A stretch of 64,000 nt of DNA from Pyropia haitanensis (Eukaryota > Rhodophyta > Bangiophyceae > Bangiales > Bangiaceae): assembly GCA_008729055.1 (NCBI GenBank), contig SDUX01000002.1:1554496-1618495 (forward strand), given 5' to 3'. Within the stretch, counting starts at the first letter, position 1, and each line of letters opens with the position of its first letter. The notes beneath the pieces are model-generated. The model had not been told where the DNA came from. It did no database searches and worked only from the letters and a program-made list of their open reading frames with translations. The position numbers and the translations under genes were made by a program. Shown piece by piece: positions 19,917-30,352 of the stretch.

Positions 19917-21245
19917 TCAGCGGCCAAACAGGCTCGCCGTCGGGCACTCGAGGCCGGACGGCTTGCCCAGCCAGTAGTAGAAGTGAAAGTTGCCCGGCAC
20001 CTTGACCGACGGGTGGTACAGGCGGACGAGGTCCTCGAGGATCTTGTCGGGCCGCACCGCCCCCTCCTCAAAGTAGTCGTTGGCGAGGCCGTCCGCAGAC
20101 ACGCGGCGCTGGTTGGACCACACCTGCCCGCACCTGACGGAGCGGAGCTTGGAAAAGACGTTCTTGGTGAGCTTGGGGTCGTCCGCGAGCAGCTGGTCCA
20201 GCGTCAGCGACGGGGATCCCGGGTAGAGCCCCGCGTTGATCCATACCTCCGCGCTCCCAAACTGCCGCACAATCTGCGCCCCCGACAGGCGCGTCGGCAG
20301 CGTCTTGCCGTCTGCCTGGTACCGGTGGTCCGCGTTGGCGTCGGCGAGGAAGCGCGCCGAGTACTCCCGCTCCCCTGGCTGTGTCCAGACGCCCCCAAAC
20401 GGGAAGCCCACCAGCGTCGACGGCCGCGCGCGGGCGCCCGCTGCGAGCCGCTTGGCGTTGTTGTAGCCGCGCACAATCGCGTCGTACGCGTCGTCGGCCT
20501 GGCCGCTGCGGTCCATGACAATGCCGAAAAACTTGACGTACTCGGCGCGGCCGAGCGGCGTCAGCTCGTCCAGCTCGCCGCTCGTCACGTACGGGATGCG
20601 CTTGCCAACGGCCTTGGTAAATGCGCCCACGGCGCGCGTCGGGATGAGCGCCAGGAGCGACGAGCTCCGCACCCGCGTCACGCTGCTGTTGAGCAGCTGC
20701 GCATAGGGCGGCGAGAAGACGGTTGACGATGGGATGAGCGACGCGATGCGGCCGCGCGCGACGCGGCGGCGCACCTCTGGCGAGTAGGTGTTGAAGACGC
20801 TCCCAATGACGGCGACGCGGGAGAGGGAGCCAATCTCCAGCACCACCTGCGACAGCGTCGACGTGTCGCCAACGTACACGCGGGCGGGCGGCACAAACAG
20901 GCGCACCCGCCCTGCGGCGGGCGCCGAGCAGCCGCACCGGACAAACCGGTAGCGGATGGGGGGCTTCCCCTCCACCGCCTGGATTGTCACGTCGACATAG
21001 GTGTTCCTGTAGCGGAGGCCGGTGATTGTTGTCGCGTGCGCAATCGGCTTGACCTTGTTGCGGAAGTAGTCGACTTTGGGGTTGCACCGCCGCACGCGCC
21101 GGCCACACGCCTGCGCCGCCGCGCCGGCGGGGGCGGCGGCGGTCGCCACCAGCAGCAGAGCTACCGCCGCGGCCACCGCCAGCGCCCGGCGGAGTGACGA
21201 CCGGGCAGGCGCGATGGCCACGCGACCGGCGCAGGAGGACCCCAT
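19917..21245 (-). CDS. Periplasmic-binding-protein-like (BtuF/FecB type) secreted protein
   Basis: This gives 442 residues in one exon. The ATG at 21245 is followed by an Arg-containing n-region and a long hydrophobic Ala/Val/Leu stretch ending AAPAGAAAQACG, a signal peptide. The body resembles bacterial class III substrate-binding proteins of ABC importers for siderophores, haem or cobalamin. Matching parts are ELDELTPLGRAEYVKFFGIV followed by YDAIVRGYNNAKRLA, DANADHRYQADGKTLP, EVWINAGLYPG, and the C-terminal VSADGLANDYFEEGAVRPD with ILEDLVRLYHP. Bacterial relatives end with a similar NDYW-E-G-RPD-LxDLxxxxHP block. In a eukaryote without a periplasm the protein may capture a metal complex at the cell surface; that is inference. 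The earlier in-frame Met at 21446 would bury the signal peptide. A bacterial origin by transfer is plausible. Confidence 0.75.
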   Translation of the reverse strand: MGSSCAGRVAIAPARSSLRRALAVAAAVALLLVATAAAPAGAAAQACGRRVRRCNPKVDYFRNKVKPIAHATTITGLRYRNTYVDVTIQAVEGKPPIRYRFVRCGCSAPAAGRVRLFVPPARVYVGDTSTLSQVVLEIGSLSRVAVIGSVFNTYSPEVRRRVARGRIASLIPSSTVFSPPYAQLLNSSVTRVRSSSLLALIPTRAVGAFTKAVGKRIPYVTSGELDELTPLGRAEYVKFFGIVMDRSGQADDAYDAIVRGYNNAKRLAAGARARPSTLVGFPFGGVWTQPGEREYSARFLADANADHRYQADGKTLPTRLSGAQIVRQFGSAEVWINAGLYPGSPSLTLDQLLADDPKLTKNVFSKLRSVRCGQVWSNQRRVSADGLANDYFEEGAVRPDKILEDLVRLYHPSVKVPGNFHFYYWLGKPSGLECPTASLFGR

Positions 21246-22575
21246 TCGACAAAAGAGAAGTGACCGGGGGAGATGGCGAAGGAGGAGAAAGAGGAGGGAG
21301 GGTGGGGGGAAGGGGACGGACGCCGTCAACTTGTCCACCTGCAGTGTCCCCGACGCTGGCAGAAGGGGGTCTGCGATGGACGATCGCCCCTGGTACAAGC
21401 CGCCGCGGCTGCTTCCGCCTTTGTAGCCGGCGCAGGGGCGTGACACTGTCCCTGCCTACCCGCCACGTCGGCACGCACAGTCAAGGGCGGGCACTGGGGT
21501 CAGAACGGATGCATATTATTGGTTGAAAATGCCCCACAACTCCGAAAAACGGCGCAGAGAGTCGCCGAAGACAGGCACAAACGAGTACCTGGAGACCGAT
21601 TGACTCGAGAGATACAGACGAACCCTATACCATAAACCGCGCTATGGGTTGCCCTCTCTGGTGCACTCTTTTTTGTGTCTTGAGCTGCGGTGCTTCATGC
21701 TGCTTCATTGCGCAGCAAGGCAGATGTCGTCACACAAGTAATGGTTTTCACTTGGCGTGTCGGCTCCTCTTCCGCTCCACTCGATCACCCGCCTGCCCGT
21801 TCCGCCCGAACCCCTCTTCCGCTGCCGCGCCCGCCAGCCACCTATCGCGGCCACGGCGTCGCACACCCCGCCGAAGCCATATGAAAACGACGGCCGCAAA
21901 ATAGATTCCGTGGCGAGGCCCGCCTCGCGACCCGCCCCTACCCCCCCTCTCCCTTCAATAACACGAGGGGGTCGTGATCCCTTCTCCAGTCGGCGACTGG
22001 TGCGGCACTTCCGCCCCCCCCCCACGCTGCCCTGTGCGGTAGCGACGGTGACGCGCGGGGATCACGCGCTGTTCCATGCGGCGCAGCACTCATATCCCAC
22101 CTGGATCACATCCCGATCGTCCCAGTAGGCGATCGAGCCGATCGAAAGGGTGCCTTAATCGCAAAACCTTGGCCTCTGTAAGACTCTACGTGGCACATTG
22201 GGCGCGACGTTTCCCTGCCATGTCGGGGGGATGCGGACGCAGACGGACTGGACCAGGAACCAAGTGCGGCGTGGGGGTGGGGGGTCCTGGCAACCCTTCC
22301 GCGGCGGCCGTGCGCCACGTCAACTGCCGCCGCCGCGGCGGCGCGCGGGGATCCGAGCGGCGCTTCTCCCCCCCCCCCCGTCGCCCCCTCCCCAAAATGG
22401 GATCAAGCCACACCGCCCTGGAGCCGCCCGACCTCCCGCGCGCGCCGCGGTTGGATCCCGCGCACCCCTCGTGTGACTGTCTGGGCCGCGGCTAGCTTGG
22501 GCAGTGCGGACGCCGCCGCCCCTGCGCCACCTCCTTCCAAGGGCCGACGTAGGGGGGCGGGAGGTCGCGAGCCAG

Positions 22576-22648
<73 letters not shown>

Positions 22649-23049
22649 TGCCACCTCTGCCGCCGCGGCAGTGGCGTGGCTGGCAGCGTGGCGGCCAGCC
22701 GCGCTCCCCCCGCGGCACGCTCCCCGCTGGGGGCGGGCAGCGGGCCAGCCGATGGGGGAGGCTGCGTCGCCTGGTGACGCGGCCGCCGCGGTCGGGAGGA
22801 TCTTCAGCCCGGTGGGCAACGCGTCCAGTCCCGCGCCCCCGCGCGACGCGTGCGTGTCCCCGCCGGCACCCTCCCCCCCCCCCACAACCCAGAACTGTAC
22901 CCGCACTCGCCACTGCCCGCCTTGCGCAGCCACTCTCCGCGCGGCGGGTGCCCCCGCCCCCATCCCCCCTTTCCTTCCCCCCGGCGTCCCTTTGTCCGGC
23001 CCGCGCCCCTCTCCCTCCCTTGCGGCGAGCCCCCCCCCCCACGGGCGCT
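21246..23049. other. Intergenic between divergent genes, with a long GCC array
   Basis: Upstream of both the minus-strand substrate-binding protein gene and the plus-strand surface protein gene, so it should hold both promoters. The part at about 21490-21900 is close to average composition. From 22300 it is GC-rich. No supported gene. Confidence 0.45.
22575..22648 (+). repeat. (GCC)n microsatellite
   Basis: About 24 consecutive GCC/CCG triplets, ending in GCTGCC. It lies some 400 bp upstream of the surface protein start at 23050. Confidence 0.9.
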
Positions 23050-23949
23050 ATGTCCCCGCCGCGGGCGTGCGCAGGATGCGACGTTTGTGCCGCCCGCGTT
23101 GTCCGCACCGTCCGCCGTCGGGGGCGTCGGGGCGACGCCGCGGCCGCGCCAGCGGTGGGGAGGCTGCTCGTGGCGGTGGCCGTGGCGGTGGGGGTGGGGG
23201 TGGCGGCTTTGGCGACAGCCGCCGCCGCGGCCACCTCCGCCACCGCCGCAGCGTCGGCCGTGCACCAGGATGCTGGCGAGGACGTTCCCCCCGCGTGCGC
23301 CGGCGGCACCACCCCCGGCGCCAAGGTATGTGTCACTGTCGACGTGCACGTCGAGGCCGTAGCGGGCGCCGGCGGCGCGGGCCTCACCCGCTTTGTCGTG
23401 GAGGACGCGCTCGAGACGGCCATCCTGCCCGCCATTGCTGCCGAGACGGGCCTCGAGCCGTCGCGGGATATCAAGCTGGTCGTCGACACGCCGCCCGAGG
23501 GCCAGGTGGGGGGGGTCTTCTATACCATCTTCCTGCGGGTAGTCCCGTCTGTGAGTGACACGGCCGTCACGGAGGTGGCCGCCGCGGCGGTGCGGGGGTT
23601 TGGGGAGGGGCTCGCCGCGGGCGTGCCAGCGGCGGGGGGGGTGATGGTCCTTCGCCCGGCGGTCGTGGTGGGCACGCGCGTGGCGCCGGTGGAGGAGGAG
23701 GGTGGAGAGGAGGACGCCGCGGGTGCCAGCCCGTCGCCGGAAGCGACGGCCGGGGGGGACAACGATGACGGCGGCGACGACGAGGCAGTGACGGGCACCA
23801 GCGCCGGTGACGGCAACGACGACGGTGAGGGCGGCAGCAGCGGCCTGTCGGCCGGCGCCGTTGCCGGCATTGTCGTTGGCGTGATGGCGTTGGCGGTGCT
23901 GGTCGTGGCGGTCGTCGTCACCCTCTGGCGACGGCGCACCCACCTGTAG
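23050..23949 (+). CDS. Single-pass membrane protein with a compact extracellular domain
   Basis: This gives 299 residues. A basic N-terminus (CAARVVRTVRRRGRRGD) is followed by a hydrophobic segment at about residues 39-62 ([20 protein letters not shown]), a signal anchor or signal peptide. The extracellular part from VPPACAGG through VCVTVDVHVEAVAG, FVVEDALETAILPAIAAETG and FYTIFLRVVPS has the alternating strand/helix look of a SEA- or adhesin-type module of about 110 residues. An acidic Asp/Gly/Glu linker follows, then the juxtamembrane SSGLSAGAVAGIVVG, a second hydrophobic segment, and a short basic tail (LWRRRTHL). That is type I surface topology. The juxtamembrane motif resembles the one in the Pro-rich protein at 44342. 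I do not recognise the family. The frame is open upstream, but only Pro-rich shadow sequence lies there. Confidence 0.7.
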   Translation: MSPPRACAGCDVCAARVVRTVRRRGRRGDAAAAPAVGRLLVAVAVAVGVGVAALATAAAAATSATAAASAVHQDAGEDVPPACAGGTTPGAKVCVTVDVHVEAVAGAGGAGLTRFVVEDALETAILPAIAAETGLEPSRDIKLVVDTPPEGQVGGVFYTIFLRVVPSVSDTAVTEVAAAAVRGFGEGLAAGVPAAGGVMVLRPAVVVGTRVAPVEEEGGEEDAAGASPSPEATAGGDNDDGGDDEAVTGTSAGDGNDDGEGGSSGLSAGAVAGIVVGVMALAVLVVAVVVTLWRRRTHL

Positions 23950-25236
23950 GGGCGTTCCTTCCGCCAGGGGGGAAGGCGTGCGCGGGAGGCGTGCCGGCGG
24001 GGCTGGGCGGGCGGTGGAGCCGGGAGGCCGCGGCCGCGCAAGGGGGTCGCGGACAGCGCGCGGCGGTCGAGCCACCGCCACCCCTGCCGGCGGCCGGCGG
24101 CCGCTCGCCCGATGGGCGGCTTGGGTCCGCCACGGTGCCATCACCGTCAGCGCGTGGGCGTCGTGCGGGCGGGTGCCGCCGCGTGGCCCTCACCACGACG
24201 GCTGGCCTGGTGGTGGCAGCCAAGCTGGCGGCGCTTGCGCGAGCGCGGAAGAGGGGGAGACGGAGACGCGAAAGGGGGGCATAGGGAGCGGCTGGGGGGC
24301 GCGTCCGTGGGATCGAACCGCTTGCAAACCCTCGGTACACAAGACCCGCGCGACGCGGCGTGCCATTGTTGTACTATACTATTGTCATTGTTGTGTGTAT
24401 TGTCTGTCGTGTTGTTGTCCCTGAAGCTGATGTGCTCAACGACTGCACGCGCATCACGGTCATCCCGCACACCCAAGGTACACGTACCGACGCCAGGCAA
24501 CTTTCAGCGGTCACCTTCCATCCTCCTCCGCCGCCGCCGCCGGCGTCGCGTGGCGTGTCCCACCGATCACGAACGGGAAGAACAGATATAGACCCACACG
24601 CCCGTAGGTCTGTACCTGGTCCGGGCCAGGGAGCTACGCGCCGGGTGAATGGGACACACGCACGCCAGGACAGCCCCACGGGGATCATGCAGACATGCAT
24701 TCGCACCTCGCCCAGCCCCCCTTCTCTCGTCTCTTTCCCTGTCTTCTCTGTCACTCCCGCTCCCTCTTCCGCACCCGCCCGCTGACTTGGTGGACCACTC
24801 GTCACAGGAATTGACTCAACGTGATATCAGTCGCACCAGAACGTCCCATTACGTTCTCTAACTACAGTTTGCTTCCAGAGGTCCGTTGTCGTTTCTGCCA
24901 CGTGGCAGTCCACGTGACGTGGCTGTGCCCAACCACTTCACCGTCGTGTGTGGTGCACAACGTCATGTCCGTCTGTCGCCGCTGCTACGCGCCGCGTCGC
25001 CCATGCGGTGAGGCCCCTGCCGTCGAGCCGGGCTGGTGCCGCCGGCTGGCACAACACAGCCAACCCCTTCACTTCACACCGTCTATCTCTGCCTGGCCGC
25101 TACCTAGCCCCGCACGCCTCACCTGTTCAGCTTCCCCCCCTGTGGTTTCCTTCCTGGTGGCTGCGCGCGGCGGCGCAACGCCTTCCGCCTCTTCCCTCTC
25201 CCCTCCCCCCTCCCCCCCTCCCCCCACCCCTCCGTG
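23950..25236. other. Intergenic; contains two G-boxes near 24900
   Basis: No supported gene. CACGTG occurs at 24899 and 24911, followed at once by another ACGT core, about 325-340 bp before the ATG at 25237. This may be promoter sequence for the small gene downstream. A tRNA-like B-box on the minus strand near 24307 does not fold into a tRNA. Confidence 0.4.
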
Positions 25237-25620
25237 ATGGCACCTACCAACCTCATTGGCCGCATCGCGCAGTGGCTGGCCAACGAAATCATTGTCAAGG
25301 GCCTCGGCTCCAACCCCACCTTCCAACGCTTTGCTCTCCGCTCTGCCGAGTCTGCGCAGGCGTTGGCACGCCAGGCGTCAGAGGCGGCCGCTGAAGCGGC
25401 GGCCAATCCCAACGTCCGCGCGCTGCGGGAGGAGGGCACCGCCGCCGTCCGGGCGGCGGCCGAGCGGGCCGCCGCGCTGCGCCGCGCGGTCGGCGACGTT
25501 GGGGGGGAGGTGGGCGGCCTCGCAGCGGCGGTCAAGGAGGAGGTGCGGCGGGTGGCGGCGGAGAGCGGCGCGGCGGGAGTGTACAAGCGGCCGCCACCGC
25601 CGCCACCGCCGCGGGCTTGA
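25237..25620 (+). CDS. Small conserved-looking protein of unknown function
   Basis: This gives 127 residues. The first 40 (MAPTNLIGRIAQWLANEII, then VKGLGSNPTFQRFALRSAE) have balanced composition and look like a conserved helical module. I recall similar short proteins in plants but cannot name the family. Residues 40-115 are Ala/Arg/Glu-rich with heptad-like spacing, likely one long amphipathic helix. The end is Pro-rich (YKRPPPPPPPRA). There is no signal peptide. A GTG three bases earlier is not used because the ATG has the better context. The open frame, unlike its surroundings, makes it probably real. Confidence 0.6.
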   Translation: MAPTNLIGRIAQWLANEIIVKGLGSNPTFQRFALRSAESAQALARQASEAAAEAAANPNVRALREEGTAAVRAAAERAAALRRAVGDVGGEVGGLAAAVKEEVRRVAAESGAAGVYKRPPPPPPPRA

Positions 25621-26264
25621 GGTACGCAGCCGGCGCGTCGTTGCGGCGGGCGTGCCGGAGTGCGGGGAGGAGCGGGTAGGGAGTGGGGGAGGGGCGAGGG
25701 GGTGGGGGTGGAGAAAGCGGGAAAAGTGCAGCTAGCTAGCAAGTAGGGGGTGACTGGTTGCGGCGGTACAGCCGTGCCAAGAGCCGGTGTGCGGGCGTTG
25801 GGGGCGGTTCCTTCACGAGCGCTGGTCGGCGCGCTGTCTGCTGGGCGTTGCGGTGTGGGGGAGGCGGTCGAGCTGGTTTTTCTGAGGTGACGAGTGTGGT
25901 TACGGATGTGGCAGGGGGCTGTTACAGGGCCGGTGGAGTTTGAGTGGCGGCCGCGTGCGTGCAGATGCTGCTCTGCGGCAGCTACGCTTTCCGTTGCGTT
26001 CCGTCCTCGTAATCCGTGCAGCGAGCTGCTGGAGGGCCTTGACGGTGCTGGGTGAGCTGCACTTGCTTCGCCCGTTTCGTTTGATGTGTTCCTCTCTTGC
26101 ACCAGGGTGTGGTGTGTTCTTTTCCCCAGCTCTACTCGGTATGTACATTCATGTTTGAGACGCTCCCTGGGCAGGGAGAAAGCAGTCTGGTGGGGTCCTC
26201 GGCGAGGCGACGGACCTTCTGCACATGCCGCCCGCATGCACCTCCACAGGCCGCAGCTCACCGC
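25621..26264. other. Intergenic between convergent genes
   Basis: 3' flanks of the small plus-strand gene and of the minus-strand ornithine aminotransferase. Composition is moderate, G/T-rich on the plus strand. No gene seen. Confidence 0.4.
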
Positions 26265-27761
26265 CTATAGACTGGCCTGCAGCGCCCGCTTGATGCTTTC
26301 CAGCGCGGTCTCCACTTGTGCCTCCGTGACGACCAGCGGGGGGGACAGGCGGATGATGTCCCCGTGCGTCGGTTTGGCGAGCACCCCCGCGTGGGCCATG
26401 TTGACGCACACCCGCCATGCCGTCCCCCCGTCCCGCCCATCGTCCCTGACCTGGAAGGCGTTCATCAGGCCACGCCCGCGGACGGCGGTCATCAAATCCG
26501 CGCCGCGCGTGCCCGACCTCATGACGTTGGTCAGCCCCTCCCGCAGCTGCTGCCCGCGCGCCATCGAGTTGGCGCACAGGTCCTCCTTGTCCAGCACGTC
26601 CAGCGCCACAGACGCGACGGCCGCGCCCAGCGGGTTTCCTCCGTACGTGGAGCCGTGGTCCCCTGGCGCCAGGACGCCCATGACCTCATCGCTGGTCAGC
26701 ACCGCGGACACGGGCATCATCCCTCCCGAGAGCGCCTTGCCCAGCACAACAATGTCTGCCCGCGCATCGGGGCCGTCGTGCTCGGTGGCAAGCATGTAGC
26801 CGGTGCGGCCGAGGCCTGTCTGCACCTCGTCCGCAATCAGAAGAACACGGTGCTTGCGGCACAGGCGTCCTACCGCCGCCATGTAGCCATCATCAGGAAT
26901 GATGACGCCCGCCTCGCCTTGGATGGGCTCCACCATAAAGGCCGCCACGTTAGGGTCTGCCTCGAGCGCCACCTCCAAGGCCGCCACGTCGTTGTATGGA
27001 ATCTGGTCAAAGCCCTGGACGAGGGGTCCAAAGCCACGGGTGCTCCCTGGGTCCCCCGACGTAGACACCGCCGCGAGGGTACGGCCCCAGAAGTTCCCCC
27101 GCGCAAACAAAATCCGCGCCTGGTTGTCCGGGATGCCCTTGACCTCGTGCCCCCACCGGCGGGCCAGTTTTACCGCCGTCTCCCCGCCCTCCACCCCGGT
27201 GTTCATGGGCAGGGCGCGGTCGTAGCCAAAAGTCGTACACAGCTGCGCTAGCAGAGGCCCCAGGCGGTCATTGTAAAAGGCACGGGAGGTGAGGGTGAGC
27301 GTTGCTGCCTGTGACGCCATCGCTGCCACCAGCCTCGGGTGACAGTGCCCCTGGTTCACGGCCGAGTAGGCAGCAAGGAAGTCGAGGTAGGCGGTGCCTT
27401 CAACGTCCCACACCATCGCGCCGATGCCGTGGGACAAGACCACCGGCAGGGGCGCGTAGTTGGACGCCCCATAGCGCGCCTCCATAGCAATTGCTTCGGC
27501 GGTGCGTACGCCGAGGCCACCCTTGGCCACGCCTGGCACGGCCCGGCCACCACCTTTCCCGCCCTTGCCGCTCCCGGCGACGACCACGGCGTCGCCAGGC
27601 GGCCGAGGTGGGGCCGAGCCAGCATGGCGGCGGGCTCCATGACCAGGCACGTCCGCCGGCAGAGGGCCCATCGCCAATGGGCGCCAGACCAGAAGGGAAG
27701 AGGAAGCCCCAGCTCCGCGACCGACGCAACGATGGAGCGCCGTGTGACAACGGGAGAACAT
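26265..27761 (-). CDS. OAT: Ornithine delta-aminotransferase, probably mitochondrial
   Basis: The enzyme converts L-ornithine and 2-oxoglutarate to glutamate-5-semialdehyde and glutamate with PLP, linking arginine breakdown to proline. It is an uninterrupted 498-residue frame. Residues 1-80 or so are Arg/Ala/Gly-rich with few acids, a mitochondrial-type presequence. The class III aminotransferase core follows: RTAEAIAMEARYGASNYAPL, AYLDFLAAYSAVNQGHCHP, NTGVEGGETAVKLARRWG, AFMVEPIQGEAGV, IADEVQTGLGRTG, and VLGKALSGGMMPVSAVL, where the PLP Lys is near residue 342. GSTYGGNPLGAAVA and HGDIIRLSPPLVV complete it. Tyr-rich ASNYAPLPVV and NTGVEGGETA favour OAT over acetylornithine aminotransferase. 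All key residues are present. The phosphoserine aminotransferase gene lies 743 bp upstream on the same strand. Confidence 0.92.
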   Translation of the reverse strand: MFSRCHTALHRCVGRGAGASSSLLVWRPLAMGPLPADVPGHGARRHAGSAPPRPPGDAVVVAGSGKGGKGGGRAVPGVAKGGLGVRTAEAIAMEARYGASNYAPLPVVLSHGIGAMVWDVEGTAYLDFLAAYSAVNQGHCHPRLVAAMASQAATLTLTSRAFYNDRLGPLLAQLCTTFGYDRALPMNTGVEGGETAVKLARRWGHEVKGIPDNQARILFARGNFWGRTLAAVSTSGDPGSTRGFGPLVQGFDQIPYNDVAALEVALEADPNVAAFMVEPIQGEAGVIIPDDGYMAAVGRLCRKHRVLLIADEVQTGLGRTGYMLATEHDGPDARADIVVLGKALSGGMMPVSAVLTSDEVMGVLAPGDHGSTYGGNPLGAAVASVALDVLDKEDLCANSMARGQQLREGLTNVMRSGTRGADLMTAVRGRGLMNAFQVRDDGRDGGTAWRVCVNMAHAGVLAKPTHGDIIRLSPPLVVTEAQVETALESIKRALQASL

Positions 27762-28504
27762 TGTGCCACGAAGAGTGGGCGAAGCAGCGCCGAGACGAGC
27801 GGGAGAACTCGCCGAGCAGACTCAGGGGCCGGCAGATGGGGGGAGCGCTGACATGCGGCGGGGAATGTCAGCCACTCGGCCGCAAAGCTGCTGGCGATAA
27901 GAAAAAAAGGGAAGAAGACGAAGGGGAAATAAACCGGGGACGTCCGTCAGTCCTCCCACAGCGATAGCCAGCGGGTTCCTAAAGCCCGCTCTGGCTCCCA
28001 CCCGGCCTCGGCCGACGCCGCATATCGAAGCTCGCTGACCAGCCACAGACAGCACCCCCATACTGCCACTCCACGGACAATTCTTTCGGCTTCCACTCGT
28101 TGTCGCGCGCAAAACTGACTTTTCACCGAAATCGCCAGGGTGCCGGGAGAGACTCAGTGAACCTCATGCGCGGCGTGAGGTTCAAGCACCGCAGTGATCC
28201 GCCGTGTATCGCGCGCGCCCTGCAGCTGCTTTGGTATGAGCCCCCACAGGTACACGCCACAACCACGTTTATGTGCAGCTACGATAGAGGGAAGGAAAGG
28301 AAGTGTGCTACAACAACCGGCCACACGTGATATGAGCGTCAAGCCCCAACCCCAAAATACATACGAGGACTAGACGCAAGAATAGCCCAGAAGAAAACCA
28401 CTCCGGTCAGGAGTCCAAGCAATGGCCGCAAGCGGCACGGAGAAAACAAAACGCCCCGCGAGAATGAAAATATACAGGCTACACGCCAATTGCTCTTTGC
28501 GCCG
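27762..28504. other. Spacer between two same-strand aminotransferase genes
   Basis: Holds the presumed promoter of the ornithine aminotransferase gene and the 3' flank of the phosphoserine aminotransferase gene. Near-average base composition. No gene seen. Confidence 0.4.
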
Positions 28505-30352
28505 TCAGTAGACGACCTGACGACCAGCAACAGTGGGCACAGTGCGGGGCGGAGCAATCGGAGGCTGCACCGAGTCGATGTGGTCGGCCATGAACTTGAG
28601 CATGAACAAGTGCAGCGCGTTGACCGCCTCGTCTGGCACACCGTTGTACAGTGTGACGCGAAGACCAGGAAACAGGGGGTGGCAAAACAGCTGGAAGATG
28701 CCGCTAGCCTCAGCCTGCGCGCAAAACGACTCCTCCAGGCCCTCCACTGACCCGTCCATGATACGGAAGGGGATGTTCATACGGCTGCGCACCGACTTGT
28801 CCACGTTCTTCAGCGTATAGAAGCCGTTGCTGTCCTCAATGAGAGAGTAGATCTGGTTTGCGCGGCGGCACACCCGCCTCTGGATGGCCGACAGTCCCCC
28901 ATTCTTCTTCAGGTCCTGCACCACCAGTCCGCACATGTAGATCAGAAAAGTTGGCGGTGTGTTGTACAGCGAAGGAATCGGCTTGGTGCCGGCCGTCAGC
29001 TGATAGGACAGTACGGAAGGGCACATGAGCGACGCCCGGTCCAGCAAGTCATCTCGCACAATGACAACGGTGAAGCCAGCCGGCCCAAGGTTCTTGCCTC
29101 CCGACGCATAGATCAGTCCGTACTTGCTCACGTCCACGGGTCGCGAAAGGAGGGTTGACGTGAAGTCGCCTACCAGAGGAGGCGAGCCGGGAGGCAGCTC
29201 GGGGTCCTCCAGCAGCTCCACGCCATGGATAGTCTCGTTAGCGCAGATGTGCACGTAAGCAGAGTCGGGCGAGATGCTCCAGGCGCTGGCTGGCGGCAGC
29301 TTAGTGTAGCTGTCCTTCTTGCCGTCATACGCGAGGCGCACGGTGCAGTAGCGCTCGGCCTCCTTCATCGCCCTCTGCGACCAGAAGCCGGTATCGAGGT
29401 AATCGGCCTGCTTCTTCTCTCCCAGCAGGTTCAATGGCACCGCTGCAAACTGCAGTATCAGGTTGACATTCAGGGAGAGAGAGAGAGAGGCAAGCGAGGC
29501 AAGCGGTACCACCGAACCAGGCGAAGAGCACGCGTCAGAACACACAGGCAGCCAGTCGTTAGATTCCGACGCCACAACCAGGAGCAGGACACTGCACAAG
29601 AAGTCTCTCACGATGCTGTCTGAACCGGACCCATGCTGGTGCATACCCGGGAGACCCTCCCTCCACCCTTTCAACAAGGGAGAAACCACACTGGCGGCAA
29701 CCTGTCGGCAGAAGCTCTCCCCTCACTCCCCCCGCCGGATGGCCAAGAACTACCGACCACCTACCTGACCGTGCGCACCCCCCTGCATGAACAGCACATG
29801 GTAGGAGTCGGGGACGGACAACAGCGAGCGCAAGTCCGCCGCTGCCTGGGACATGGAGTTTTGGACTGGCCCCCCCGGGTCCCGGTGGCTCATCTCCATC
29901 ATGCCGATGCCAGACCCACCAGCGCTGCAGAAGTCAGCCGCCGCCGTGCGCATGACCGACTCAGGCAGGCAAGCCGGCCCGGCCGAGAAGTTGTGCACCC
30001 GCTTCGCGGTGTCCTCATAGACGGGCTCCGCCGTGCTGTTGGCGCCCTTCCCCATAATGGGGTAGAAGTGGACGATGCGAGGGTGACCGAGCCGGTGGTC
30101 GATTAGCGGGCGCTGCCGGTTGGTGGCGGTCTGCCAGACTCTGTCGAAGGCGGCCTGGCAGGTGCTGCTAGATGCCAAGGAAAAACTGCCGTAGCCCGTT
30201 GCGGAGAGGCGGCGCGACCGTGATAGCTGGGAGAAGCGAGATGACGGCTGACGTTGAGGGATGATGAGCTTGCCACTAAGTAGGCTGCGATGCAAACGAG
30301 TCGGTGGCAGACAAGTGCGTGGTATTGTGCGCGCGCGTACGGGGAGCCTCAC
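28505..30352 (-). CDS. PSAT1: Phosphoserine aminotransferase (two exons)
   Basis: This PLP enzyme makes 3-phosphoserine from 3-phosphohydroxypyruvate and glutamate, the second step of the phosphorylated serine pathway. Exon 29765..30352 carries VHNFSAGPACLPESVMRTA, GIGMMEMSHRDPGG and YHVLFMQGGAHGQ. A 315-bp intron (donor GTAGGT, acceptor ATACTGCAG, phase 0) leads to exon 28505..29449, which begins FAAVPLNLLGEKKQADYLDT. It contains HICANETIHGVEL and the PLP-Lys motif YASGGKNLGPAGFTVVIV, Lys near residue 315, and ends with FCHPLFPGLRVTLYNGV. The total is 510 residues against about 370-430 usual. The extra N-terminal 110 are Arg/Ser-rich and suit organelle import, probably plastid. Met at MGKGANST is an alternative start. 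Composition is less GC-biased than neighbouring genes. Confidence 0.9.

Noticed and set aside
24299..24370. tRNA-like B-box (GGTTCGATCCC) on the minus strand
   Set aside because: The T-stem has two mismatches in five pairs, the acceptor ends do not pair, and no A-box lies at a normal distance.
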